The notes beneath the pieces are model-generated. The model searched no databases, was not told where the DNA came from, and worked only from the letters and a program-made list of their open reading frames with translations. Below, piece by piece: positions 35,656-44,317 of a stretch of 64,000 nt of DNA. The stretch comes from Paraburkholderia sp. BL25I1N1 (GTDB lineage Bacteria; Pseudomonadota; Gammaproteobacteria; Burkholderiales; Burkholderiaceae): assembly GCF_003002025.1 (NCBI RefSeq), contig NZ_PVZB01000016.1, forward strand, positions 124,001 through 188,000, given 5' to 3'. Made by a program: the position numbers and the translations under genes. Positions within the stretch are counted from its first letter, which is position 1. Every line of letters starts with the position of its first letter.

Positions 35656-37086
35656 TCAAAAAAAGAGCCAGCCGGTGACGAGGAAAAGCGGCAGCAACAC
35701 GGCGGCTGACCAGCCCATATACGCGAAAAAACCCGGCATGCGAACGCCGCGCGATTCCGCGATGGCCTTCACCATGAAGTTCGGCGCATTGCCGATATAC
35801 GTGTTCGCGCCCATGAACACCGCGCCCGCCGAGATCGCCGCGAGCGTGGTGGCGCCGGTGGTCATGAGCGTCTGCGCGTCGCCGCCGGCCAGGTTGAAGA
35901 ACACGAGGTAAGTCGGCGCGTTGTCGAGAAACGAAGATAGCAGGCCGGTCGCCCAGAAGTACATCAGATCGTGCGGCTGGCCCGAGGCGTCTTTGACCAG
36001 ATGAACGATGCCGGCGAACGCGCCCGCCTCGCCGGCGCGCAGAATCGTGATGACCGGCGCGATCGTCACGAAGATGCCGGCGAACAGTTTGGCCACTTCT
36101 TCGATCGGCGCCCAGTTGAAGTCGTTGCCCGCGCGAGCCGCGCGCGGCGTGAGCGCCAGCGAGAGCAGAGTGACGACGATCAGTGCGGCATCGCGCACGG
36201 CACTCTGCAAAGCCACCTGCGTGCCGAACACGTCGAACTCCACGTCCGGTTTCCACAGCCCGCTCATCAGCACGAGCGCGATCACCACGGCCAGCAACAC
36301 GAAATTGATTTTGCCGTCGATGCCGAGTGGCGGCGTGTCGGGTGTCGGATCGAGAAAGAGGGAACGCTCTTCCTCGCGCCGATGAAAGTAATACGAGTCC
36401 AGCGCATAGAACGCGATCAGCAGCACACCGCAGACGAACAGCATCGGCAGCGCGAGATGCATGGTGGTCCAGAAGAAACTCACGCCCTGCAGAAAGCCGA
36501 GAAAGAGCGGCGGGTCACCCAGCGGCGAAAGCGACCCTCCCGCGTTGGCCACGAGGAAGATAAAAAACACGACCACGTGAACGACGTGCTTGCGATTGTC
36601 GTTGGCGCGCAGCAGCGGGCGAATCAGCAGCATCGCCGCGCCCGTCGTGCCCATGATGCTGGCGAGCAAGGTGCCGAGCGCGAGGATCGCCGCGTTCAGG
36701 CGCGGCGTGCCATGCAGATTGCCGCGTACGCAGACGCCGCCCGCCACGGTATAGAGCGCCGTCAGCAACACGATGAACGGTATGTATTCTTCGAGCAGCG
36801 CATGCACGAGCGTGCCGAATGCGACGCTGCTACCGTAGTTGACAGCGAACGGCACGAGAAACACAAGCGCCCACGCCGCCGCAATCTTGCCGAAATGGTG
36901 ATGCCAGAACGCCGGCGCGATCAAGGGAAAGACCGTGATCGACAGCAGCACGCCCGCGAACGGCAGCCCCCACAGCGCCGACAAAGTCGCGCCGTCGAGC
37001 GTTGCGGCAGATGCCAACTGCGGCCACCCAGCCAGCGTCAATGCAGCCGCGAACCCCATGCCCGTCCAGGCGGCACGTTGTTTCAT
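35656..37086 (-). CDS. NhaD/ArsB-like ion transporter (sodium:proton antiporter family)
   Basis: A 476-aa polytopic protein with a leading hydrophobic stretch (signal-like, WPQLASAATLDG) and roughly 11-13 membrane segments. The motifs NAGGSLSPLGDPPLFLGFLQ and SFLDNAPTYLVFFNLAGG are hallmarks of NhaD-type sodium:proton antiporters and the wider ion-transporter superfamily that includes ArsB and citrate carriers. GGSLSPLGDPP favours the NhaD type. I chose the ATG at 37086; the longer open frame reaches back into lutC. Cargo is inferred. Confidence 0.85.
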   Translation of the reverse strand: MKQRAAWTGMGFAAALTLAGWPQLASAATLDGATLSALWGLPFAGVLLSITVFPLIAPAFWHHHFGKIAAAWALVFLVPFAVNYGSSVAFGTLVHALLEEYIPFIVLLTALYTVAGGVCVRGNLHGTPRLNAAILALGTLLASIMGTTGAAMLLIRPLLRANDNRKHVVHVVVFFIFLVANAGGSLSPLGDPPLFLGFLQGVSFFWTTMHLALPMLFVCGVLLIAFYALDSYYFHRREEERSLFLDPTPDTPPLGIDGKINFVLLAVVIALVLMSGLWKPDVEFDVFGTQVALQSAVRDAALIVVTLLSLALTPRAARAGNDFNWAPIEEVAKLFAGIFVTIAPVITILRAGEAGAFAGIVHLVKDASGQPHDLMYFWATGLLSSFLDNAPTYLVFFNLAGGDAQTLMTTGATTLAAISAGAVFMGANTYIGNAPNFMVKAIAESRGVRMPGFFAYMGWSAAVLLPLFLVTGWLFF

Positions 37087-37160
37087 AGATTTGAAGTCCT
37101 TGTTATTGCTTAAGGCCGCACAGCGGAGCATGCGTCCTGATGCACGGGCGCGTTTGCTGC

Positions 37161-37823
37161 TCAGGCGCCCTGCACTACGATCACGTGCACCCGGTACGGC
37201 CCATGCGCGCCGAGCACGATGGTCTGTTCGATATCGCCGGTACGCGAAGGCCCGGAGACGAAGTTGACCGCACGCGGCAGTTCGCCACGTTCCTTGCGGA
37301 TCAGTGCAAACGCCTCTTCGTGACCTGAGACGATGCGCGAAGCCGGCACGATCGCAATGTGCGTTTCTGGCAGCAGACCGGCCGAGGCATAAGTTTCCGG
37401 CCCCGACAGCAGCACCAGCGTGCCGGTCTCGGCGGTCGCACAGAAGCAGCCGGTGAGACCGACCACGTCGCCGTCTTGCGGCTTGCGAAACTCGACGGTG
37501 AGGCCGGCTTCGGCCCAATGCAGATCTCGCAGCGTTTGCCAGGCGATGGCCTGCAGCGGCAACGCATGCTGCGCGAGATAGCGGTGCGCCGCGGCCGGCA
37601 CGTCGCTCAGTGCTTCAACCGAGTCCACCGTGGTCGCCATTTTTTGCGCTTCTTCGACGAAGCGTGCAACGAGGTCGGCAGGCATGTCCGGGCGCGGGCC
37701 GGCAGGATGACGCGCGAGATAGTCCGCCGCAGCCTCGCGCTCGGAAGCGGACGGCTCGGGCTCACGCCCTTGCGCCGCGCGGATGCGCGCCAGGATGTTG
37801 CGGCGTGCAATCGATGTGTCCAT
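37161..37823 (-). CDS. lutC: LutC/YkgG-family lactate utilisation protein
   Basis: LutC is one of three proteins (LutABC) that oxidise L-lactate via iron-sulfur proteins. The 220-aa LUD-domain protein shows VGLTGCFCATAETGTLVLLSGP and FVSGPSRTGDIEQTIVLGAHGPYRVHVIVV, the conserved family motifs. No lutA or lutB is in the window: the upstream gene is pncB and the downstream gene an antiporter. So it is an orphan here, though partners may lie elsewhere. Confidence 0.9.
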   Translation of the reverse strand: MDTSIARRNILARIRAAQGREPEPSASEREAAADYLARHPAGPRPDMPADLVARFVEEAQKMATTVDSVEALSDVPAAAHRYLAQHALPLQAIAWQTLRDLHWAEAGLTVEFRKPQDGDVVGLTGCFCATAETGTLVLLSGPETYASAGLLPETHIAIVPASRIVSGHEEAFALIRKERGELPRAVNFVSGPSRTGDIEQTIVLGAHGPYRVHVIVVQGA

Positions 37824-37964
37824 GTGCGAAATCCTCGTGTCGACAGCCGTGCGATATGGCGAGAATTATACCGGCCGCCCTGCGCGCGAACACCCTGGCC
37901 GAACGGTCTATTGCCACGCATCGCACGCGCGGCATAAGCTACCGGCAGCTAGCGATGAACCGCG

Positions 37965-39161
37965 TCACTTCGCCGCTTCTTCCTCGGGCTGCGCAATGCC
38001 GAACACCTGGCGCAGGTAAGCGAGGTAAGCCTTGTCGTCGCACATGTTCTTGCCCGGCGAGTCCGACAGCTTCGCCACCGGCTGACCGTTGCAGCGAACC
38101 ATCTTGATGACGATCTGCAGCGGGTTGTAGCCGAGGTCGTTGGTCAGATTCGTGCCCACGCCGAAGGCCAGCTTGCAGCGACCGCGGAAGCGCTCGTAGA
38201 GTTGCAGGACTTTGGGAATGTCGAGCGCGTCGGAGAACACGAGGATCTTGGTGCGCGGGTCGCAGCGGTTCGCTTCGTAGTGCTTGAGCAGGCGTTCGCC
38301 CCAATCGAACGGATCGCCGGAATCGTGGCGCGCGCCGTCGAACAGCTTGCAGAAGTACATGTCGAAGTCGCGCAGGAACGCCTCCATGCCGTACACGTCG
38401 GAGAGCGCGATGCCCAGGTCGCCGCGGTATTCCTTGGCCCACATTTCGAAGCCGAAGATCTGCGAGTCGCGCAGCCGCGGGCCGAGCGCCTGGCACGCCT
38501 GCAGGTATTCGTGCGCCATCGTGCCGAGCGGCGTGAGGCTGTGCTTCATTGCGTAGAACACGTTGCTGGTGCCGGCGAACTGCTCGCCGAGGCCTTCCTT
38601 GAGCTTGAGGATCACTTCCTCGTGCCATTGCTTCGAGAAGCGGCGCCGTGTGCCGTAGTCGGCGATCTTGCAGTCGGCGAATTCCGGACGCGCGCCGAGC
38701 AGTTGAATCTTGTCGACGAGGCGCCCGCGCCCTTCGCTGTAGTCCGGCATTTGCTGGGTGTTGCGGAAGTAGACTTCGTTGACGATCGCGAGCATCGGAA
38801 TCTCGAACAGGATCGTGTGCAGCCACGGCCCCTTGATCTCGATATCGATTTCGCCATTGCCTTTCGGCGACGCTTCGATCGAAATGTATTTTTCGTTCAG
38901 ATGGAACAGCGCGAGAAACTCGATGAAGTCGCCCTTGATGAAGCGCATGCGCCGCAGGTAGTCGAGCTCGTCGTCAGTGAAGCGCAGCTGGCAGAGCTTG
39001 CGCACTTCGTCGCGAATTTCGCCGATGTACGGCACGAGATCGACATTCGGCGTACGGCAGCGGAAGCGATACTCCACATTCGCCGCGGGAAAGTGATGCA
39101 ACACCACTTGCATCATCGTGAACTTGTACAGATCGGTGTCGAGCAGCGAAGTAATAATCAT
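37965..39161 (-). CDS. pncB: Nicotinate phosphoribosyltransferase PncB
   Basis: PncB makes nicotinate mononucleotide from nicotinate and PRPP with ATP use, the key NAD salvage step. The 398-aa protein starts [18 protein letters not shown] and contains [34 protein letters not shown] in parts, and [11 protein letters not shown] plus [12 protein letters not shown]. The length is normal. Transcribed divergently from the ferredoxin gene across 299 bp. Confidence 0.95.
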   Translation of the reverse strand: MIITSLLDTDLYKFTMMQVVLHHFPAANVEYRFRCRTPNVDLVPYIGEIRDEVRKLCQLRFTDDELDYLRRMRFIKGDFIEFLALFHLNEKYISIEASPKGNGEIDIEIKGPWLHTILFEIPMLAIVNEVYFRNTQQMPDYSEGRGRLVDKIQLLGARPEFADCKIADYGTRRRFSKQWHEEVILKLKEGLGEQFAGTSNVFYAMKHSLTPLGTMAHEYLQACQALGPRLRDSQIFGFEMWAKEYRGDLGIALSDVYGMEAFLRDFDMYFCKLFDGARHDSGDPFDWGERLLKHYEANRCDPRTKILVFSDALDIPKVLQLYERFRGRCKLAFGVGTNLTNDLGYNPLQIVIKMVRCNGQPVAKLSDSPGKNMCDDKAYLAYLRQVFGIAQPEEEAAK

Positions 39162-39460
39162 GATGGTGCGAACTGGACTGCGGAAAACGGAAGGCCTGCC
39201 ACGAAAGCCGACTCACCCATGCGCGACGGCACGCCCCGTGCGTACCGACCTGACGCATGTTACCCGAATGCGTCGGCATTCAGCGCGCCGCCAGACGCTC
39301 GCGCCGGGCGCTCAAGGGAGCCATGCGGCGCACGCCATAAACTAATCACGAAAACGTATAAACGGTGTCGCGCGATGCCGCATGCGCCTCTTGACGTTAC
39401 GATACAATAGCGCTTTTGGCGTTTCCGCCTCCCCAGATACCGCATGCAGGAGCTGCCTGA

Positions 39461-39784
39461 ATGACTCACGTTGTGACCGAAAGCTGCATCAAGTGCCGCT
39501 ATACCGACTGTGTCGATGTGTGCCCGGTGGACTGCTTTCGCGAAGGTCCCAACTTCCTCGCGATCGACCCCGATGAATGCATCGACTGCGCCGTGTGCGT
39601 GGCCGAGTGCCCGGTGAACGCCATTTATGCCGAAGAAGACGTGCCGGGCGACCAGCAGAACTTCATCGAACTGAATGCCGATCTCGCGAAGAACTGGCCG
39701 AGCATCACCAAGACCAAGGCACCGCTGCCGGAAGCGGACGAGTTCAAGGACGTGAAGGAAAAGCTCGAGCTGCTCGTACGCTGA
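39461..39784 (+). CDS. fdxA: 7Fe ferredoxin (FdxA type)
   Basis: A 107-aa ferredoxin with eight or nine cysteines in two cluster motifs: [19 protein letters not shown] and [18 protein letters not shown]. The first motif has spacing typical of the [3Fe-4S] site, the second a [4Fe-4S] site, as in Azotobacter FdI/FdxA. AGGAG lies upstream of the ATG. The C-terminal ~50 residues ([16 protein letters not shown]) are the usual FdxA extension. Redox partner is not evident locally. Confidence 0.93.
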   Translation: MTHVVTESCIKCRYTDCVDVCPVDCFREGPNFLAIDPDECIDCAVCVAECPVNAIYAEEDVPGDQQNFIELNADLAKNWPSITKTKAPLPEADEFKDVKEKLELLVR

Positions 39785-39844
39785 GCCTTGCTGCCTGTGG
39801 CGTGCATCGCCGGATTCGAATGAAATCGAGATGAACACAAGGTA

Positions 39845-39873
39845 TTGACAGGCGCTTAAGCTGCTCCTACAAT
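39845..39873 (+). promoter_or_regulatory. Strong sigma-70 promoter of the tRNA-Asn pair
   Basis: TTGACA (39845-39850) is a perfect -35, followed by a 17-bp spacer and TACAAT (39868-39873). It ends 28 bp before the first tRNA-Asn. Confidence 0.85.
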
Positions 39874-39901
39874 TTCGTTTCTCTGCTGTTTGTTGTTCTG
39901 T

Positions 39902-39977
39902 TCCTCGATAGCTCAGTCGGTAGAGCGCCGGACTGTTAATCCGTAGGTCCCTGGTTCGAGCCCAGGTCGAGGAGCCA
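39902..39977 (+). tRNA. tRNA-Asn (GTT), copy 1
   Basis: A 76-nt cloverleaf with CCA encoded. The acceptor stem TCCTCGA pairs with TCGAGGA, the D-arm is GCTCAGTCGGTAGAGC, the anticodon loop CTGTTAA gives anticodon GTT, and the T-arm is CCTGGTTCGAGCCCAGG. A strong promoter precedes it and a terminator follows. Confidence 0.97.
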
Positions 39978-39985
39978 AGAATTGC

Positions 39986-40015
39986 AAAAGCCCGTTAACC
40001 AAGACGGGCTTTTTT
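39986..40015 (+). terminator. Intrinsic terminator after tRNA-Asn copy 1
   Basis: AGCCCGT (39989-39995), 8-nt loop, ACGGGCT (40004-40010), then a T-run. It stands between the two tRNA copies, so copy 2 depends on read-through or on a weak promoter of its own. Confidence 0.85.
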
Positions 40016-40039
40016 ATGTAGGTCAAGTCGTACTGCTGT

Positions 40040-40115
40040 TCCTCGATAGCTCAGTCGGTAGAGCGCCGGACTGTTAATCCGTAGGTCCCTGGTTCGAGCC
40101 CAGGTCGAGGAGCCA
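40040..40115 (+). tRNA. tRNA-Asn (GTT), copy 2
   Basis: Identical to copy 1 over all 76 nt, with CCA encoded. The identity extends 4 bp upstream and 1 bp downstream, giving an 81-bp direct repeat (39898-39978 and 40036-40116) spaced 138 bp apart. Confidence 0.97.
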
Positions 40116-40125
40116 AAAAATTTGG

Positions 40126-40158
40126 AAGGCCCGCATTCGTGCGGGCCTTTTTCTTTTT
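40126..40158 (+). terminator. Intrinsic terminator after tRNA-Asn copy 2
   Basis: A 10-bp stem (40126-40135 with 40140-40149) capped by a TTCG tetraloop, followed by TTTCTTTTT. Confidence 0.9.
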
Positions 40159-40303
40159 GCGCGCCGCACGCCGCCGAACCGCATCACCTGCCCTGGTCGA
40201 TGCCATGCCCGCGTCGCCCGTGACCGCCGGCCGTTATACGATGGCAATCCCGGCGCACGCCCCGCGCCCAACCCAGGCGCTCAATTTCCGGCAAGCACAT
40301 CCC

Positions 40304-40780
40304 ATGAAAATCACTTTGTTGCGCATCTCGTTCGTGGCGGCCGCCGCCCTCCTGCTGCCTTCGGCGCACGGCGAAGAAGTCGGCAGCGTCAATACCAATT
40401 TCCGCGTCACGGGCTCCGACCGCGTGGTTGTCGAGGCCTATGACGATCCAGCGGTTCAGGGTGTGACCTGCTACGTGTCGCGGGCGCGTACCGGCGGCGT
40501 CAAGGGTACGCTCGGCATCGCCGAAGATCCCACCGAGGCGTCGATCGCCTGTCGCCAGGTCGGCGAGATTCACTTCACGGGCCCGGTGAAGAAACAGGCC
40601 GACGTGTTCTCTGTGAGCATGTCGTTCATCTTCAAGTCGCTGCATGTGGTACGGGTGGTCGACGCAAAGCGCAACTCGCTGGTGTATCTCACCTACAGCG
40701 ACCGGGTGGTCAGCGGCAGCGCGAAGAACAGCGTGAGCGCCGTGCCGATGCCGGCCGGAACAACGATCCCGGTCAAGTGA
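40304..40780 (+). CDS. creA: CreA-family exported protein
   Basis: A 158-aa protein with a signal peptide (about 1-24, ending AHG-EE) and the CreA core: NFRVTGSDRVVVEAYDDP, VTCYVSRARTGGVKG, ACRQVGEI and SLVYLTYSDRVVSGSAKN. CreA is periplasmic and of unknown function; the old link to catabolite control in E. coli is only by locus name. The ATG at 40304 starts the signal peptide; a longer upstream frame lies over the terminator and is not coding. Confidence 0.88.
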   Translation: MKITLLRISFVAAAALLLPSAHGEEVGSVNTNFRVTGSDRVVVEAYDDPAVQGVTCYVSRARTGGVKGTLGIAEDPTEASIACRQVGEIHFTGPVKKQADVFSVSMSFIFKSLHVVRVVDAKRNSLVYLTYSDRVVSGSAKNSVSAVPMPAGTTIPVK

Positions 40781-40878
40781 ACGCCGCCCTACGGCAAAAC
40801 GCAGTCGGCCGACACGTCGGCGCGTGACGCGGCAGGGTCGCGACGCGCTACACTGACCGGCCCAGCTGGAATTTCATC

Positions 40879-41709
40879 GTGACATCCGCCCATCGTTTCC
40901 AGGATTCCGCCCGCTACTGGCGCACGCCGCTTCTACCCGGCGCGGACCTGCTCACGGCCGAATATCACGATCACGAGTTCACGCCGCATTGGCACGATGC
41001 GTACACCATTCCGGTGATCGTGGCGGGCGCCGAGGGGTATCGGTATCTCGGCTCCGACTATGTCGCCGAAGCCGGCAGCGTACCGATCATCAACCCCGGC
41101 GAGTTGCACACCGGCTCGAAGGCGGTCGAGGCGGGTTGGCGGTATCGCGTGATGTATGCGCCGGTGGATTTCATCCACGCTCTTGCCAATGAGGTCAGCG
41201 GCAAGCCTCAGGCGTTGCCGTGGTTTGCGCCGGGCGTGATCCGCGATCCGGATCTGGCCGCGCGGCTGGCGCATGCGCATCGTCTGCTGGAGGCGGGCGA
41301 CGACGCGCTCGCCGCCGAAGCCGCCATGCTCGACGCCTTGTCCACGCTGCTGGTGCGTTACGCGCAAACCCAACCGGCGCGTTCGCGCCTCCCCGCCGAC
41401 GACGCTCGCGTGACACTCATGCAGGAGCGCCTGACAGGCGACCTCGTCGAGCCCGTCACGCTCGCTGAAATCGCGCAGGTAGCAGGACTCTCGCCATTTC
41501 ACGCGGCGCGTCTTTTCGCCCAGACGACCGGCCTGCCGCCCCACGCGTGGCGCAATCAGGTGCGCTTGCAGCGCGCGCTCGCGCCACTGCGCGCGGGAGT
41601 TTCTGTCACGGAGGTCGCCGCCGCCAGTGGTTTCACGGACCAGAGCCACTTCACGCGGCACTTCCGGCGCATGTTCGGCGTGCCGCCCGGGCGCTGGCAG
41701 GGCGTCTGA
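40879..41709 (+). CDS. AraC-family transcriptional regulator
   Basis: The 276-aa protein has an AraC-type cupin sensor domain (HDHEFTPHWHDAYTIPVIV, INPGELHTGSKA) and two C-terminal helix-turn-helix motifs (TLAEIAQVAGLSPFHAARLF, VTEVAAASGFTDQSHFTRHF). The start is GTG 40879, with TGGA upstream. It precedes azlCD by 373 bp in the same direction, the arrangement of AraC regulators that control branched-chain amino-acid exporters. Its own inducer is unknown. Confidence 0.92.
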   Translation: MTSAHRFQDSARYWRTPLLPGADLLTAEYHDHEFTPHWHDAYTIPVIVAGAEGYRYLGSDYVAEAGSVPIINPGELHTGSKAVEAGWRYRVMYAPVDFIHALANEVSGKPQALPWFAPGVIRDPDLAARLAHAHRLLEAGDDALAAEAAMLDALSTLLVRYAQTQPARSRLPADDARVTLMQERLTGDLVEPVTLAEIAQVAGLSPFHAARLFAQTTGLPPHAWRNQVRLQRALAPLRAGVSVTEVAAASGFTDQSHFTRHFRRMFGVPPGRWQGV

Positions 41710-42082
41710 CGCGGCGCGGGTGCGTGGGTTGCCGGCGAGCTGCGTGTCCTGCTGCCTCAAGCAGTCCAGCCGCACCGCAAGACGCAAGACACAAGTACGT
41801 ACTCTTGCCCACGGCCTGCCTGCCCGGCTGCCTCGACCACCCCATGTGCTCGCCAGTACGCGAACGGTTGCCGCCTACGCACTGCGGCCTGACCAATCCA
41901 ACCGCCAGACACGATGCCAGCGCCTAAATTACTGGCGACCGGCGTGCCATCTTATTTGCTCATTCCGGCGGCATGACATGGCCTGGCGCGCGCGCCGCCG
42001 CATCGAACCCTTGCCCATCCGCAAGAACGTACAAGCCCCGTCCAGCCACCGCCGCTATGCTTCCCGAATCAAGGAGGCCAGA
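41710..42082 (+). promoter_or_regulatory. Leader region of azlCD with a palindrome
   Basis: No coding capacity is supported. At 41794-41803 there is a perfect palindrome AGTACGTACT, flanked by GCAAG (41784-41788) and CTTGC (41804-41808). It is a candidate operator for the AraC regulator. A strong AAGGAGG at 42071-42077 is the azlC ribosome site. Confidence 0.4.
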
Positions 42083-42844
42083 TTGACCCATCCCACCGCA
42101 GGCCGGCCCACAAAGCCAGGCCACTTCAAAGAGTTCACCGCCAGCGCGCGCGACATCATCCCGATGATGGTCGGCGCGGCGCCTTTCGGCGTCATTTTCG
42201 GCACGCTCGTCGCATCCGGCCCGCTGCATCTTTGGCATGGCCAGTTGATGTCGCTCGTCGTGTTCGCCGGCTCCGCGCAGTTCATCGCGCTTGGCCTGAT
42301 TGCCGGACATGCGAGTTTTGCCGTCATCTGGGCGACCACGCTCGTCGTCAATCTGCGCCATGTGCTGTACAGCGCCACGCTCGCGCCGCACGTCGCGCAT
42401 CTGCCGGCACGCTGGCGCTGGGCGCTCGGCGCGCTGCTCACGGACGAAGTCTTCGCCGTCGCGTGGGAACACTACCGGCATCGGGAGCCCGGCACGGTCG
42501 GCCCGCACTACTTCTTCGGCGCCGGCTTGGCCATGTATCTGAACTGGCAGCTCTGGACCGTCGGCGGCCTGCTGTTCGGCGCGGCTTTCCCGGGCCTGCA
42601 ATCGCTCGGACTCGATTTCGCCATGGTCGCCACGTTCATCGCGATCGTCGTGCCGCAACTCGTCGCGCTGCGCTATATCGCGGCGGCCGTCACCTCGGGC
42701 ATGCTGGCCTTCTTCTGGCAGGCGTGGCCGTACAAGCTCGGTTTGCTTGGCGCGGTGTTCGCGGGCGTGGCGATCGGCGTCCTGCTGTCGACGTCGCGGC
42801 CCAACCTGCGCGGCAACGGCAAAACCGCGGAGGCCTCGCGATGA
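42083..42844 (+). CDS. azlC: AzlC-family branched-chain amino-acid exporter, large subunit
   Basis: AzlC/AzlD (BrnFE-type) exports branched-chain amino acids. The 253-aa protein has about 7-8 membrane segments and the motifs IIPMMVGAAPFGVIFGTL and FAGSAQFIALGLI, with LVVNLRHVLYSATLAPH. The start is TTG (42083), fixed by AAGGAGG 5 bp upstream; no ATG fits the family core. Coupled to azlD by an ATGA overlap. Confidence 0.9.
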   Translation: MTHPTAGRPTKPGHFKEFTASARDIIPMMVGAAPFGVIFGTLVASGPLHLWHGQLMSLVVFAGSAQFIALGLIAGHASFAVIWATTLVVNLRHVLYSATLAPHVAHLPARWRWALGALLTDEVFAVAWEHYRHREPGTVGPHYFFGAGLAMYLNWQLWTVGGLLFGAAFPGLQSLGLDFAMVATFIAIVVPQLVALRYIAAAVTSGMLAFFWQAWPYKLGLLGAVFAGVAIGVLLSTSRPNLRGNGKTAEASR

Positions 42845-43164
42845 ACTACGTCGTCCTGATTCTCGGCATGGCGGCGATCACGTGGGTGATCCGCGCCGCC
42901 GTCTTCGTGCTCGGCGACCGGCTGGTATTTCCGCCGCTGGTGCGCACGGCGCTCGGCTTCGTGCCGGTCACCGTGCTGACCGCGATCATCGTGCCGATGG
43001 CGGTTGCGCCGCACGGCGGCGACGCCGAGCTGACCTGGCGTAATCCGCAACTGGTCGGCGCGTTGGCCGCGGTGCTCGTCAGCGCGTTGACGCGGCGGCC
43101 GCTGCTGACCATCGCCGTCGGGCTGACGGTCTTTTTTGTCTGGCAATGCGTCGTGCTGAAATAG
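42841..43164 (+). CDS. azlD: AzlD-family exporter small subunit
   Basis: A 107-aa, four-span membrane protein starting MNYVVLILGMAAITWVIRAA with LVRTALGFVPVTVLTAIIVP, the AzlD signature. It overlaps azlC by 4 bp and provides the second half of the branched-chain amino-acid exporter. Confidence 0.9.
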   Translation: MNYVVLILGMAAITWVIRAAVFVLGDRLVFPPLVRTALGFVPVTVLTAIIVPMAVAPHGGDAELTWRNPQLVGALAAVLVSALTRRPLLTIAVGLTVFFVWQCVVLK

Positions 43165-43448
43165 ACGCACGCCGCTTCCAAGGCAGCGACAGCGTCGGCC
43201 GGCGCACGCCATGCCCGCGCAAGCCAGGCGACGCTTCCCTCTAAAGCGGGCGCTCCCGCCCCGCGCTCCCTTAAGTTTCCCGCCGATCCGCCGTTATGCA
43301 GTCGAGGTCCGCTCGTCGGGATACGTCCCGCTGGTTGTGCGGCATCAGGCAGGAATCAAGCGCGCCGGCATCGAACGCCGCGTCTCCCAAGGCCCGCGCG
43401 GCCAGGCGGCGTGGCGAGGCCGCGCGGCAGGACCAAACGGGATAACAC

Positions 43449-44228
43449 ATGGGTCAAATCACCCTCACGCTCAAAGACGAGACCATCGCGACGCTGCGCA
43501 AGGATTTCGACGCTTTCCTGCGGGTATCGCTGAAGCTCGATCCGCAGTTCGCGACGCCGTCGTTTGAGGATTTTTTGCGCGCCAAGCTGCTCGACAACAT
43601 GGTGCCGCTGACCGAACACGCGGTTCAGCGGATGTTGCAGGGCGGCCAGTACGCCTGGGCGAAACGCACACTGGACAAGGAGTTTCCGGATGTCGTCGCG
43701 ATTCTGATGCGGCAGGCGGGCGAGTTCGGCTTCGGCTTCGCGGCCCGCTCGGAATGGACGCCGGAGGAACTCGCCAAGCAGTGCCGCGACTGGGCGGCGG
43801 CCATCGTCAAGGAAGCGGAAGGCGACGCCGTGCTGATCGACCCGCTCGCGGCGCAGATCAAGAGCGCGGCGCAGGACATTCAGGCGCTCGAGGAAGTCAT
43901 GCAGACGCCGGCGTGGCGGCTGGTGGAATCGCTGCGCCAGCGCGTCTACGAGGCCAAGGTGGCGTGCGAAACGAGCGTGGGCAGCACCGCGCGCGAAAAG
44001 CTCGGCGAACTGCGCGGGCTGCTGCGGTTGGGTATTTCGCACGGCTCGTTCCAGAAGCAGGAAGCGCAGCAGATCATGGAGTTCCTGCGCCTGCTCAAGC
44101 CGGAAATCTTCGTGGAGGAGCCATACGACGTGTTTTCGCGAATGGCAGCCTGGCTGCGTAATTTCTTCGTGCCGCCGCGTCCGGCGCCGCAGCAACAGCA
44201 GCGGCAGCGGCAGTCGCAGCCGCGCTGA
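43449..44228 (+). CDS. Unrecognised 259-aa helical protein
   Basis: I do not recognise this protein. It is predicted soluble and mostly helical, without a signal peptide or membrane segment. It starts MGQITLTLKDETIATLRKDF, has a helix-rich middle with many Glu/Lys/Ala (TPEELAKQCRDWAAAIVKEA, AREKLGELRGLLRL) and ends in a Pro/Gln/Arg-rich tail (RPAPQQQQRQRQSQPR). GGGA lies 8 bp before the ATG. Codon use matches the neighbours, so it is likely a real gene. It converges with a UvrD-type helicase gene 89 bp away, which does not establish a functional link. Confidence 0.8.
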   Translation: MGQITLTLKDETIATLRKDFDAFLRVSLKLDPQFATPSFEDFLRAKLLDNMVPLTEHAVQRMLQGGQYAWAKRTLDKEFPDVVAILMRQAGEFGFGFAARSEWTPEELAKQCRDWAAAIVKEAEGDAVLIDPLAAQIKSAAQDIQALEEVMQTPAWRLVESLRQRVYEAKVACETSVGSTAREKLGELRGLLRLGISHGSFQKQEAQQIMEFLRLLKPEIFVEEPYDVFSRMAAWLRNFFVPPRPAPQQQQRQRQSQPR

Positions 44229-44246
44229 GGCTAAAGAGCCCAGGAA

Positions 44247-44269
44247 GCTACCGGTGAGTCGCCGGTAGC
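44247..44269. terminator. Hairpin between convergent genes
   Basis: GCTACCGG (44247-44254) pairs with CCGGTAGC (44262-44269), with a 7-nt loop. There is no T-run, so it may slow polymerase or be a Rho-assisted end between the 259-aa gene and the helicase gene. Confidence 0.4.
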
Positions 44270-44317
44270 CGACGGCGGCGTCAGACGCGCGGCATTAAAG
44301 AGCGCGTCGTCGCGCTC

